Both the position numbers and the translations under genes were made by a program. DNA of 64,000 nt from Carnegiea gigantea (Eukaryota > Streptophyta > Magnoliopsida > Caryophyllales > Cactaceae), in NCBI GenBank assembly GCA_029747015.1, contig JAKOGI010000140.1, positions 989,133 to 1,053,132 of the forward strand, written 5' to 3'. The notes under the pieces are model-generated. The model did no database searches and had not been told where the DNA came from. It saw only the letters and a program-made list of their open reading frames with translations. This document shows positions 36,660 to 46,770 of the stretch, one piece after another (the first letter of the stretch is position 1; each line of letters starts with the position of its first letter).

Positions 36660-37590
36660 ATGGTTCTCTTGGTTGGTGTGGTGAGCATGATGAAAGGTGG
36701 GTCTAAGAGATTTGTGGCTGTTGAAAGTAAATCATTTGATTTGGTGGTTGAAGGCAGGGGTGAGGATGTCCTTGTCCTGACAATTACTATGAATGCAGAG
36801 AAAGAGGAAGGGGGTTCTCTGTTTTGTTGCGTGGGAGTGTTGCTGTTTGGCTGTTGAGGGCATGGAAAAGTTATTATACCTCTAGGCATAGTTCCAATTG
36901 GTGTAACCGAATTCGTTGTGGGAAGATCTTTCTCTCAGAGTTGAAGAGGAACCGTTCTAGCATGTATCTGCAAATGTCACAGATTCTTGAGGGATGAAGG
37001 ACTTTTGTGATTTTTCCCTCTGGTTGGAACGATAGTGGTTGGACCATGGTTTTTGAGGCTCTAAAGGGTATCATTGAACCAATTGATGATTCAACGGGTC
37101 ATCGTTCCCATGATCCTTCTTCCACCTTAGTGGCTTTGAATCTTGCTTCTCTGTCTCTTCCTCAGCCGCCCCCTGGTTATTGTCCCGTTGTGGCTTTATT
37201 GGTGAACTGGCTGCTTTGTTACAGTCCTTTGCTGCCATTGTGACTTCACCTGCCCACGTAGCTTTACCATCATCATCTCCGGTGGCCTTTTCTTCCTTAG
37301 ATGATACATCGGCTACCCCAAATGATCGACTTTTGAGTGAAGGCAGAACTGAGTGTCTTGATTTGCTTTGTGCTTGCAAGGGATGTGCACCCCCTGCTTT
37401 AGAGTTGGAGATGTTTGACGCTCCAAGGTTTGAGGCCGATGTTGTCAGCCACTCTAATGATTTGTCAAAGGCTCCCTTGGAGTGTGTTTTTTCTGAAGGT
37501 TGTATGCTTGTTATATCATCCGTACCTTCAGGACCACTACTTTATGTGGGCTCCTCGTTGGCCTTGGTTACTTTACCGGAGTGTAAGTAG
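36660..37590 (+). pseudogene. LINE ORF1-like region (decayed)
   Basis: Pieces such as KRFVAVESKSFDLVVEGRG (about 36704-36760) and, after a frameshift, CGKIFLSELKRNRSSMYL and FVIFPSGWNDSGWTMVFEAL (about 36915-37065) match the conserved block found before the endonuclease in plant L1 elements, which ends in a Phe/Ile-Pro-x-Gly-x-x-x-x-Gly-Trp motif. ORF1 proteins bind LINE RNA. At least one stop and one frameshift separate the pieces. The longest single frames (36495-36857, 37180-37590) are only partly in the genuine reading frame. Confidence 0.55.
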
Positions 37591-38215
37591 GTCAACTGTC
37601 CTCCAGGAACTTGGCTTGGGTCTATGATTTGTTTGGTTCTTCGACCTTCTCCGTCCTTCCCCTTGTTCTTCTCTATGACTAACCTAGGCGGCGCATAACC
37701 TCTTTGGAAGTATATCCTGTGATATTCCTTGAGAAGTGGTTAGAGATGGGCTTGTTATGAGTGTAGGACCAAGTTCTGGCCCTCCGAAGTCTTATTTGTC
37801 TGAGGGTGTGGATACGTCTTCTCAGGTGGATTGGCCTTTAATCCAGGCTGTTGCATCTTGTATGGAGTCGCATAACTTGGAGCCACTTGCTCTGGATTTC
37901 TCTTTTCTTCATAGCTAGGCGGAGTACTTCTCCATTAACGCTGTTTGAGATGGCTCTAATGTTAATTCGGATAATGTTTCTAAGTGGTTGCTGCAAAAAT
38001 GAGAAGTATTGCCTTGCATTGGTGTTGCTATCATGAAAATGAAATTCCCTAGCTACTGTCAAGAATTGAAAAACACAATGGTCTTCTCTTAGGACTTCTC
38101 TGGTTGTGCAAAGGCAAAGAGAGCTGCACAGGCTTGGATTTGACATTAACTATGACAACAATTCTTCTCATTCTTCGCGTGACTTGTCTAGTTTTGTGGG
38201 GTTGGTGGTGCCTTA

Positions 38216-41200
38216 TGTTTAGGTTACTTTCTTGGAATGGCAGGGGTTTGAATGAATTGAGGAAAAGGTCTGTTATTAGGAGTTTCTTGAGGAATTAGAA
38301 GTGATTTGGTTTGCATCCAGTGAACAAAACTCGAGGACATTTCTCTTACCGATTCTCATAGCATATGGGGTTGTAGATAGGGTGATTTTGCTTTGCTAAA
38401 AGCTAGAGGTTTAGCGGGTGGTGTCCTTACTATGTAGGACAAGGATGTGCTTTAGTTGATTTCCTCTTTTGCCCACTCACTTGTGTCTTTCATTTGATAT
38501 TGGTCTCTCTTGGACATTTACTAGTGTTCATGGACCACATTTTTGAGACGACAAGCCCAAGTCTTGGAAGGAGTTATACAGTGGTCCGTGGTGCATTGTA
38601 GGCGACTTCAATGAGATCCTTAACAGTCGGGAGAGGACTAGTCGGAAGAGCACGACTGGTGCGAGTGCTTCTAATACCATGGTTGAATTTCTTGACTGCG
38701 TTAATTATTTGGCCTTGGTTGATCTTGGCTTGAGGAAGGGGGGATTTCACTTGGCCTGATTTCATTCAAAAGAGGTTGTTTTGTCCTCTTTCTAATCATT
38801 ATCCTATTTGTCTAGAGAAGTTAGTGGCTTATAGAGGTAAGTCTCCCTTTAGGTTTGAGAATATGTGGCTACAAGCAGAAGGGTTCACCACTCTTATCGA
38901 TAATTGGTGGACTCAGTTTGAAGTTGATGGGTACGCTAGCTACATCATTGCCAGGAAACTTAGATTACTCAAGGAGGAATTAAACGAGTGGAATAAGGAA
39001 ATCTTTGGTGATATCAAGGTTCAAAAATACTTATTGGGCACTATTTCTTTCTTTGAGTTAAAAGAGGAATCCATTGGCTTGTCTTCTATTGAGGTCGGAC
39101 AGAGAAAAACTGCACAATCAAATCTAGCTACGGTTATTTTGATGAAGGAGATTTCATGGAGGCAAAAATCTAGAGCTCCGTGGTTGAAGGCGGGTGATAG
39201 AAACACGAGTTTGTCATCTGTCATGGTGGATGGATCTTGTTTTGATTCAATGGATGATATGAAGCATGTCATCCAAGACTTCTGTTCTTCTCTATTTACT
39301 GAGCTTGAGCCTTGGAGTCCTAAAGTTGATGGGTTGGTCTCACTGACTCACAGAGGATGGATCTTGAGATCCTTTTCTATGAGGAGGGAGCCTATAATGT
39401 TCTGCGCGAGTGTTGTGGTGATAATCAGAACACTTTGTTCGCCAATGAGCTTATTGATTCTAGGGTTAAAGAGGGAAGACCTTGAGTGATTTGCAAGCTC
39501 GATATTGAGAAAGCCTGTGATGAGCTGAATTGGGAATTCCTAATCTATATTTTGAAGAGAATGGGTTTTGGGGACAAATGGATAGGGTGGATAGAGTGGT
39601 GCATCTCTGCTACTAACTTTGCAGTGCTTGTTAATGGTTCTCGTATAGACTTCTTTTTTGTGTCTAGAGTGCTTCGTTAAGGTGATCCTATCGCTCTGCT
39701 TCTTTTCATTCTAGTTATGGAAGTATTGAGTAGAATGTTGTCTATTGCGTCACAATCTGGTTTGATCGCCGGGTTTTACGTGGGGCGTTTATAGAGTTGA
39801 TGCGCTTAGAAATCTCTCTTCTCCTCTCTGCAGATGGCACTATCATTTTTGTGATAATGACTCTCAGCAAATTATCAATCTTTGATGCATCTTTATATGG
39901 TTTGAAGCGATTTGTAGTTTAAGAGTTAACTTGTCTAAGTCCTCTATTCTACATGTGGGGGAAGTGGAGAATGCTCATGCTACTGTAGGCATTTTGGGTT
40001 ACCAGTTGGATACGTTTCCTTCATCATACTTAGGTCTTCCACTAGGTGCGAAGAACAAGGAGAAGGCCATATGGGAACCAGTTGTTGAGAGGTTTGAAAA
40101 ACACTTTCTGGGTGGAAAACCAAGTACCTTTCTAAAGGGGGAAGACGAACTCTTATTAAGAGCATCCTATCTAGTATCCCAACTTACTTTCTTTCCTTTT
40201 TTCCCATCCCCTCTTTTGTGGCTAACAAGTTGGAAGCTATTTAGAGGAGGTTAATCTGGGGTTCTTTTGGAGATGATTTTAAGTATCACTTGGTAAAATG
40301 GAACATTTTTGAGCAATCTTTCCCTAAAGGTGGTCGAGGCATTAGAGACTTGATCACATTCAATGAGGCCCTTCTGGGTTAGTGGTTCTGGAGGTTTATA
40401 TAGGCGAAAGATAAGCTTTGGAGAGCTATGATTAAGGTAAAATACGGGCTGATGGTCTTGATTGGATACCATGCAAGTATAATTGCTCTTACGAGTAGGT
40501 CTTTGGAAGTTTATTACAAGAGGTTGGGATCTTTTCTTCTCTCACTTTATTTTTGAGGTGGGCGATGGGTCCTCCATCTACTTTTGGCATACTAGATGGT
40601 TTGATGGTATTTGCTTGAGCAATCGTTTTCCTTCTCTCGTTGTTCTTGCAGTTGACAAGGATGCGTGTGACAGATGCATGCGTGTATCCGATTATTTGGA
40701 GCACTCTACTTTGTCCGTGGTTTGGTCCCCCGTTTTTGTTCGTCGAACCTTCTCGGAGGATGATATTGTTTATCATATTCTCGCCATGGTTTATACGGCT
40801 TCTCCAAGGGCCTCCTCTCTTAGATACAGGTAGTTAGAGCCTTACCTCCAAAGGGAAATTCACTATCAAGTCTTATTTCCTTCACCTGTCTTTTTTTGTT
40901 GGCAATTCGTCATCGTCATTATCAGATTGTGACTTTCCATGTGATATTATCTGGAAATATTGGGCTCCTTTGAAAGTGTCCTTTTTTAATATGTGAAGCT
41001 TGTCAAGGCAAGATCTTAACCTTAAATAATTTAGAAGAGAGGGTAAGATCCTGGTCAACAAATGTTTTATCTGAAAAAATGGTCTAGAAACTACGAACCA
41101 TTTACTTCTCCATTGTCCGATTGCTAGGTGGCTATGGGATTTAGCCTGTAGCTACTTGGACCTTACATTGGGTGATGCCAAGTTCTGTGAGTCATCAGTT

Positions 41201-41330
41201 ATCGATGTGGGTGAACAGAAATAGAGGAGTTTTTGATGGGATGGAAACCTCCTTGGAGAGGTTAAAGGATAAGTGGCTCAAGACTCTTTACTTTTGGAAG
41301 AGGAGGTTTTTTCTTCCTCGTTAGAAGTTA
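38216..41330 (+). pseudogene. LINE ORF2: endonuclease and reverse transcriptase (decayed)
   Basis: It opens with MFRLLSWNGRGLNELRKRSV (38216), the L1 endonuclease start, followed by GDFNEILNSRER (38601), LSNHYPI in place of the usual SDHxPI (38791), and a long open segment 38776-39489. The RT core follows: [18 protein letters not shown] and [11 protein letters not shown] (39488-39580), then a stop replacing Gln in the xGDP box (39679), LFILVMEVLSRML, and SADGTIIF at the catalytic box (39827-39850). SLRVNLSKSSI and YLGLPLGAKNKEKAIWEPV follow. The second catalytic Asp of FADD is Gly (39836-39838). The C-terminal part includes FEVGDGSSIYFWHTRWF (about 40553-40600) and zinc-binding-type remnants to 41200. 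Not functional. Confidence 0.88.
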
Positions 41331-41474
41331 TTAATTTTGTGGATAACTTATTCTTGGGCTGTAATTAATTTTGTGGGATGCATTAGCATCCTTCCTTGTA
41401 TATTCCCTCCTTATTAATATATTCAATCTTCTTCTCAAAAAAAAAAAAAAAAAACAAGATCAGGAAGGGAGGTA

Positions 41475-41880
41475 TTTCAAATTACTATTTGACTAACCAG
41501 GCTGATCTTTATGGGGATACTCATAGCAATTTGGATTGGATAAACTAAAGAAGGAATTGAAGGCCAAGTTCTACCCTAACTTTATCAGGAAGGAGAAAGA
41601 TATGATTATTTTAAATTTAGGCAAGGGAAGATGTATGTCGCGGAGTGTGTGAGGGAATTTATGGCATTGGCCGAGTTTGACAACGATTTGATTCCAAATG
41701 ACAAGAACTGAATGGAGTGGCTTGAGAATGGTTTGAATCCTGAGTTGCGCAAGCAATTGGCTATCCTTCCTTCGTCATGCTGAATCATATCAAGAATTAT
41801 ATTAAGTAGTTATCATGGTCTTGCTATCCTTCTTCATGCCGAATCATATCAAGAATTATATGAAGTAGTTATCATTATTT
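41475..41880 (+). pseudogene. Ty3/gypsy gag fragment, 3' part
   Basis: Coding-like stretch with KKELKAKFYPNFIRKEKDM, GKMYVAECVREFMALAEFD and WLENGLNPELRKQLAI, the standard plant gypsy gag (retrotrans_gag) core. It continues the part at 36172-36386 once the LINE is discounted. A segment of about 60 bp (CTATCCTTC to GTAGTTATCAT) is duplicated in tandem near 41763-41880. Immediately after it the sequence jumps to integrase, so protease, reverse transcriptase and RNase H have been deleted. Confidence 0.8.
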
Positions 41881-42842
41881 GATATAGGTGATTTTGGATA
41901 ACTTCACAAAGTCTCCTTTTTGGCTATCAAAGAGACTCGGAAAGTAGAGAATCTGGCTAAGGTGTATGTAAGAGAGCTGTCATGTTACTTGGTCCCTAAA
42001 GACATAATCTCTACTTGCAATTCTCGACTCATGCCACGCATGTGGGGTGCTCTACAGAAGACGTGAGGGACAAAGCTAACTTGAGTACTGGCTGTTCTTG
42101 GAAGCAAATGTTTAAATAGACCAACCAAACGTAGAGGACATGTTGTATGCTTGTGTACTGGATTTTTTTTGGGTACTTAAGGGGCAAATCTAGCTTTGAT
42201 TGAATTCTTCTATAATAATAGTTATCATGGAAGTATCAAGATAGCACCTTTCGAGGCATTGTGTGGGCAAAAGTCTATATCTTTACTTTGGTTGGGGTGA
42301 TATTGATGAAACTTTAGTGCTTATACCGAAGCTGATTCAAGGTACAATTCACAAGATTAGGACAATTCAAGACAATGTGAAAGCTCCTCAACATAGGCAA
42401 CGGAGTTATGCCTAGAGAAGACATAGGCCTTTGCAATTTACAGTTGGAGGAGGAGTATTTCTAAAGGTATGTCCTCTAAGAGGATCACGAGATTTGGTTT
42501 AAGGGGTAAAATTGAGTCATTTATTTGTGGGTCCATATGAGATTAGTTACTGAAGCTGTCTAGTGGTTGATCTAATGGCTTGTGGTTTATTGTCTTACAT
42601 TGGCTCCTCGGCTCTCGAAAGTTTATAATGTCTTTCATGTGTCCCAATTAGGAGAATATGTTCCCGACTCTTGTCGTGTGATCCTGCATCATAATGTTAA
42701 GTTGGTGGATGACTTTGTCCTATTAAGAACAACTCATGATCTTCGGGAGAAAAAAGCGCGAAACAAAGTCATACCGCTGGTAAAGGTCGTATGGGAGACT
42801 GAGACCCGCATGAAAGAGAAGTATCCACATTTTTTCTCTTAA
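41881..42842 (+). pseudogene. Ty3/gypsy integrase, decayed
   Basis: In order: [31 protein letters not shown] [21 protein letters not shown] (about 42190-42260), then the C-terminal segment with LAPRLSKVYNVFHVSQLGEYV (42600-42665) and NKVIPLVKVVWE, ending KYPHFFS and a stop at 42840-42842. These match the core and C-terminal regions of plant Ty3/gypsy integrases. Stops and small frameshifts interrupt the core. The last 86-codon stretch (42582-42842) is open. Confidence 0.82.
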
Positions 42843-42877
42843 TATGGTTATGGCCCGTGGAAGTTTCAGGGACAAAC

Positions 42878-42891
42878 CTAAGGGGGACTAT
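42878..42891 (+). promoter_or_regulatory. Polypurine tract of the gypsy element
   Basis: CTAAGGGGGACTAT lies between the integrase stop and the TG start of the LTR, the expected plus-strand priming site. Confidence 0.7.
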
Positions 42892-43602
42892 TGTGATGCT
42901 TTGAAAATTTTTCTTACATTTTTTAGAGTTAGTGATTGAATATGGAAATTATAAATATAGAGGATTTTGTCTTTAGGGTCAAACATGTCAAGAGCAAGTG
43001 GGTTTATGCCTAAGAAAATAGGTGGGAAAGCCTGGCCTTGAATTTGCATGGAAGAAATCAAACAATTAGTCCATGTGAAGTAGCATGGGCCAAGGCTTAT
43101 TAAAAACAGAAAAAGGAAAAAAAAAAGAGGGAGCATGGGTAGGCTTGGCTGTGATGGAACATGGTGAGGTCGTGTCCAACGACATGGGCCATGTGGCCAT
43201 GTTTATGTGCATGGATTGCAAATTTGTGTTAAAGCATGTCATTTGTCAATGTAATTGGAGTAGAAGTGTGGATTAGTGACCAAGTCTAGATTCATTGAGC
43301 ATTAAGCCGAGGGTCAACCTAACTAATTGTTTGATTAATGGACCCTCGTAATTCTTGACCATAAGTATGGTGTCTAATGTGATCTTTGGTTTTCATATCA
43401 TTTCCCAAACTGTACCTATAAATACCCTTATTTTTGTTGTAGAAAAACACTTAACTCACCAATCTCTCCTCTCTTCACCCTTAACTTTAGTAGAAGAATA
43501 TTCTAGCCTAGTTGCCAAAAGCATTGTCAAGCTCTTGCAAGTAAAAGGTATGAAGCATACCGACTTTCCATCTCCAACCTTCCCTATAGTGTTTTTGTGT
43601 GA
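42892..43602 (+). mobile_element. 3' LTR of the gypsy element
   Basis: Starts TGTGATGC after the polypurine tract. It has a TATA-type box CTATAAATACCC near 43418-43430 and matches, in inverted orientation, the split LTR at 30780-36171. Homology with that LTR fades after about 43600, where an open frame begins, so the true LTR end is not clear. Confidence 0.7.
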
Positions 43603-43860
43603 AAGATTTCCAAGTTTTCTTGCTTTACAAGGAAGGCCCATATTGCTTTAATTCGTATTGTTCCCTTATCAACAACTTGTGGTTTCTTACCTGTAGATGT
43701 TGTAATTTCCAATCTAAGGGACAATTTAGGGCCTATTGAGGGCATGAGTTCTTTAAATGAGGGCGACATTCACATCCCAGATCCCCAAGTGAAAGATTGG
43801 GGGAATATGATATGGTTTAGAGGTGAGAAGTTACGTCTATTAAAACAACAAGCGCTTTAA
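43603..43860 (+). other. Unassigned coding-like frame abutting the LTR
   Basis: An 85-codon open stretch without a start codon at its head ends at TAA (43858-43860). Its residues include RIVPLSTTCGFLPVDVVISN and NEGDIHIPDPQVKDWGNMIW, then RGEKLRLLKQQAL before the stop. The composition is that of a soluble protein, unlike the surrounding non-coding DNA. I do not recognise the family. A pyrimidine-rich tract ending TTTACAAG|GAAGG (about 43614-43633) could be a splice acceptor, so this might be a captured terminal exon, or part of the retroelement. Function is not assigned. Confidence 0.4.
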
Positions 43861-44014
43861 CCTTTCAAGCCCAAGAGAGGACAACTGGCTGTTAAGTGGT
43901 AGTGTGACCGAGGTCGTAGAGGCTAGGTGGTTGGTTAATAGACTTTCCAACGACTTACGAATCCTCTAGTCTGGCTTTATTATCCCCCTTCCAAAAACGA
44001 TGTTAAGGAATTGT
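43861..44014. other. Junction between transposon nest and array unit 5
   Basis: Non-coding, with no recognisable terminus. Array homology resumes near 44015-44030 (GTAGTTCTAGCTCGTGATAA). Confidence 0.4.
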
Positions 44015-45018
44015 AGTTCTAGCTCGTGATAATTTTTTCTCGAATGTTACTGACAAGGTTGTTGTGACTATCCTCCTTATGGTAGCTCAAAAAATGTTGC
44101 TATTAGGCAGGGATTCCAATTCTTGAGTTTTATATATTAGAAAAAACCAAGATGTTTTTCTAAGGTAGTTTTTACATCTTTCACTTTGGATTGGAAGAAT
44201 GCTTCTTTGTCATATGCGCAAGAGGTTGAGTACACTATGTCTCCTTATGCACCTCATAATGGAGTTTGCACTAAGTTGGGTAATTGGTAATGATCTCATT
44301 GTCGTAGTTGTTAAATCTTTTTGAATGTGCTATTAAGGGCAGATGTCTCTTCCACAATTGTGTTGTAGGGTGACGTTGCATAAAAAGAAACTACCGTATG
44401 GAGGACTTGGTGGTAATCGTGTTCATTCATTTGGGTTTGGTTGTTTATTATTTCAACATGGAAAAAAAATGGTTCCTTTGGATTTGTTTTGAGGACTTGG
44501 GTTGGAGGCTCCTAGTAGCATACGGGTGATCGGGTTTTCAACTTTAAGATGGATGGAGTTTAGGGGGTTGCATTGTTGAATGGAAATTTATAAGGGTTTA
44601 GAATACCTTTCTGGTGAGATGCTCTAGTGGAACGTGATCGAGGATAGTTTGCATAGTGTAAAGCTTCTCCTTTCTACTTCGCACTAGAAGCCTAGGGTGG
44701 CAGTAGATTGGTGATGTTGATGACTACGGTTCATGGCCTCAGTAGCTTTCAAGATGTTAGCGAAGGCTGACTAGGATGATCATCTAATGAGGCTTGCTTT
44801 GTGATGTTTTTAGTATTAGTCTTTGCAACAACTTGATAGGGTTAGCCTAGTTCAACATGTGTTTTGTTTTATAATATGTGTACCATTAGCTTAGTTTCGC
44901 ATGTGTTTGGTTTTATACTATGAATAGCAGGAGTGATGCTCAATTATTCGAAATGCATTTTGGGTGTAGTGAAGTAAAATGATAATATCGTCATGGAACG
45001 TTATGCATTTAGGCCATG

Positions 45019-46197
45019 TTCTTGTTGGTAAATAAGAGTTGGGAAAATGGAAGGATTGGTAAGGATTGGAAAGAATTGGAATCTACTGGGGTTGATTGCT
45101 GTTAAGTTAAAATACCACAAGATCTGGTGTACCTGTAAGTAGCAACCGCTAAGTACGAGTTGTATCCACAAGGAGTTGAGTTTTCAAATATTAAAGTTTA
45201 CCCAAGCGTTTCAAAGTAGACAAAACAAAGGGTGATAAAAAGCAGAACTAAACCACTGAAACTAACAAAGAAACTCGGGCTGGAATTACACCTAGGATAA
45301 ACCAATCAATCAAGTCAGATCCCAACCTTTCTAAGTTATGGTACACTATGGCCTAACCAAGATTAACGAACCACCTTAAGTGCGAATCACAGCCAAAGAT
45401 CACAACTTAGACCGTTAAACATCGAAACACAAGCAAATCAAAGAACTAATAAACTAACAACAAACAACGAAGTATGGAATGAAAGAGAGGGAGAAGAGAA
45501 ACTTAGACTTGAATCTTGAAGTACATCACAAAATGTACAAAACCTAGGCTAATTTGTTTACTCCCTAATGAGGCTTTGAAGAGGATAACAATAACTCTAA
45601 TTGAGCCCCCCAAAAGAACCAAGCAAAAGCTCTTCCAAAACAATTACAATTGTGCAACTCTCTGGTTGTCGGCGTTCATTGAGATTCACCACCGTGCAAC
45701 TTTGGACGGGCAGCCGTGTAAACTATGAACTTTTAAATGGCTTTTAGAGGTTTTGCACGAGCATGCAAATATGCATGTATGTCGTGTTGGGCCCTGGTTC
45801 CTTTTATCTCCACTTCATCTATCTCCTCTCATCTTCTTCGATCTTTTCACTGTTTTGAACCCAATTTTCGGCAACTCTTAGATTAGCATTATTTCCTACA
45901 AAATAATCAAAGAGAAAATAAAAATCCTAGAAATTACTATTTATCATGGGCAAAATCTGGATAAATGAGGGTATAAATTACAATATGTTTGACCGAACAA
46001 TTGGTAAGGATTGGGATGGCTTTGTAGGTATTGAGGAGAGCTTGGATTTTTTTTATTTTTTAATTTTTAAGAAGTGAGAATGGAGGGGAAGGATTTCCTG
46101 AAGATTGGTAAGGATGAGGAAGAGTCTGGAAACTTTTGGGATAATTGGTTAAGGATTAGGAAGGGTAAATGCTTATTTACCAGCGAAAACAAAAAGC
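45019..46197. mobile_element. MITE of the GTTGGTAAA family in array unit 5
   Basis: Left end GCCATGTTCTTGTTGGTAAATAAG, and at the right the complement of TTTTTGTTTTCGCTGGTAAATAAG, form inverted termini. Flanks GCATTTAG and GCCCTTAG look like an 8-bp hAT-type duplication with two changes, and the array sequence resumes across it. The interior has GGTAAGGATTGG-type repeats and is itself interrupted by an LTR-like sequence of about 0.9 kb. Confidence 0.65.
45097..45999 (-). mobile_element. LTR-like insertion (probable solo LTR) inside the MITE
   Basis: About 900 bp interrupting the GGTAAGGATTGG-rich MITE interior. Read on the minus strand, its start (AATTTATACCCTCATTTATC, then TTTTGTAGGAAATAATG) resembles the start of the solo LTR at 59149 (TTTTTATACCC, then TTTTGTAGGCATTTGAAG). 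No coding region. A clear 5-bp target duplication could not be settled, so ends are approximate. Confidence 0.5.
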
Positions 46198-46770
46198 CCT
46201 TAGTGGATCAAAATTGCAGTGTTAACGGGAGATATAATGCGCGCTTAAGTCTTAGTTCGGCATTTCTAAGTTCCAACACACAATACCTATAGCAGAGGCC
46301 AGAGGCTTTTTTAGCAAAATTGCTTTACAAGTCTGATGTTACGTGATGTCCACGTTCACACTGTAACTTGAATTTAATCTCCTCCCTAACCATGTCTTCC
46401 CCTCCCCCCCCCCCCCCAAAAAAAAAATGGTTTGTATATTGGTAGACTTTCTAATTCTGGTGTTTTTTATTTGCTGCCATGTCTAGGATACAATGGCAGT
46501 TGGATTATTTTCTATTTGCAATTTTGAAGGTTGGGGCTTCACTAGTATCTTGATGGATTTTTGGTTTTCAATATTTAAAAAGAATTACAAGGGAAGGAGC
46601 CTTTACCCCTCAGTCTCACCTGAAAAACATTTGCAGCTTCCTATAATTAGACTTTAGGGGTAATTCTGTGGTAGACTCCCCCTCCTCTTTCTGTAAGTGG
46701 ATTCCAAGATATTGGTGTGGTCTGGTTTAGTTAAAATTTGGTATCGTTGGTGTATTTGGGCGACTCAATG

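Larger units (their letters stand above)
36387..41474 (+). mobile_element. Nearly full-length L1-type LINE with target duplication
   Basis: The element runs from about 36403 to a 17-18-nt poly(A) tail at 41437-41454. It is bounded by GATCAGGAAGGGGGTA (36387-36402) and GATCAGGAAGGGAGGTA (41458-41474), a target duplication of about 16 bp differing by one base. The gypsy gag domain is split at this point. The element contains an ORF1-like region (36500-37600) and ORF2 (38216-41330). It is related to the LINE at 31361-35607 (shared YLGLPLGAK and SILxVGxV) but inserted in the opposite orientation. Stops and frameshifts make it non-autonomous. Confidence 0.88.
44015..46770 (+). repeat. Tandem array unit 5, interrupted by nested elements
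   Basis: Blocks A (44050) and B (44486) match units 1-4. Block C is split: GTTATGCATTTAG ends at 45018, and TTAGTGGATCAAAATTG resumes near 46200, with about 1.18 kb of inserted sequence between. The unit then runs through TACAATGGCAGTTGGATTAT (46490) and ends abruptly near 46770, fused to the middle of unit 6. Confidence 0.7.

Noticed and set aside
36590..36889. 99-codon minus-strand frame
   Set aside because: Antisense of the LINE ORF1-like region.
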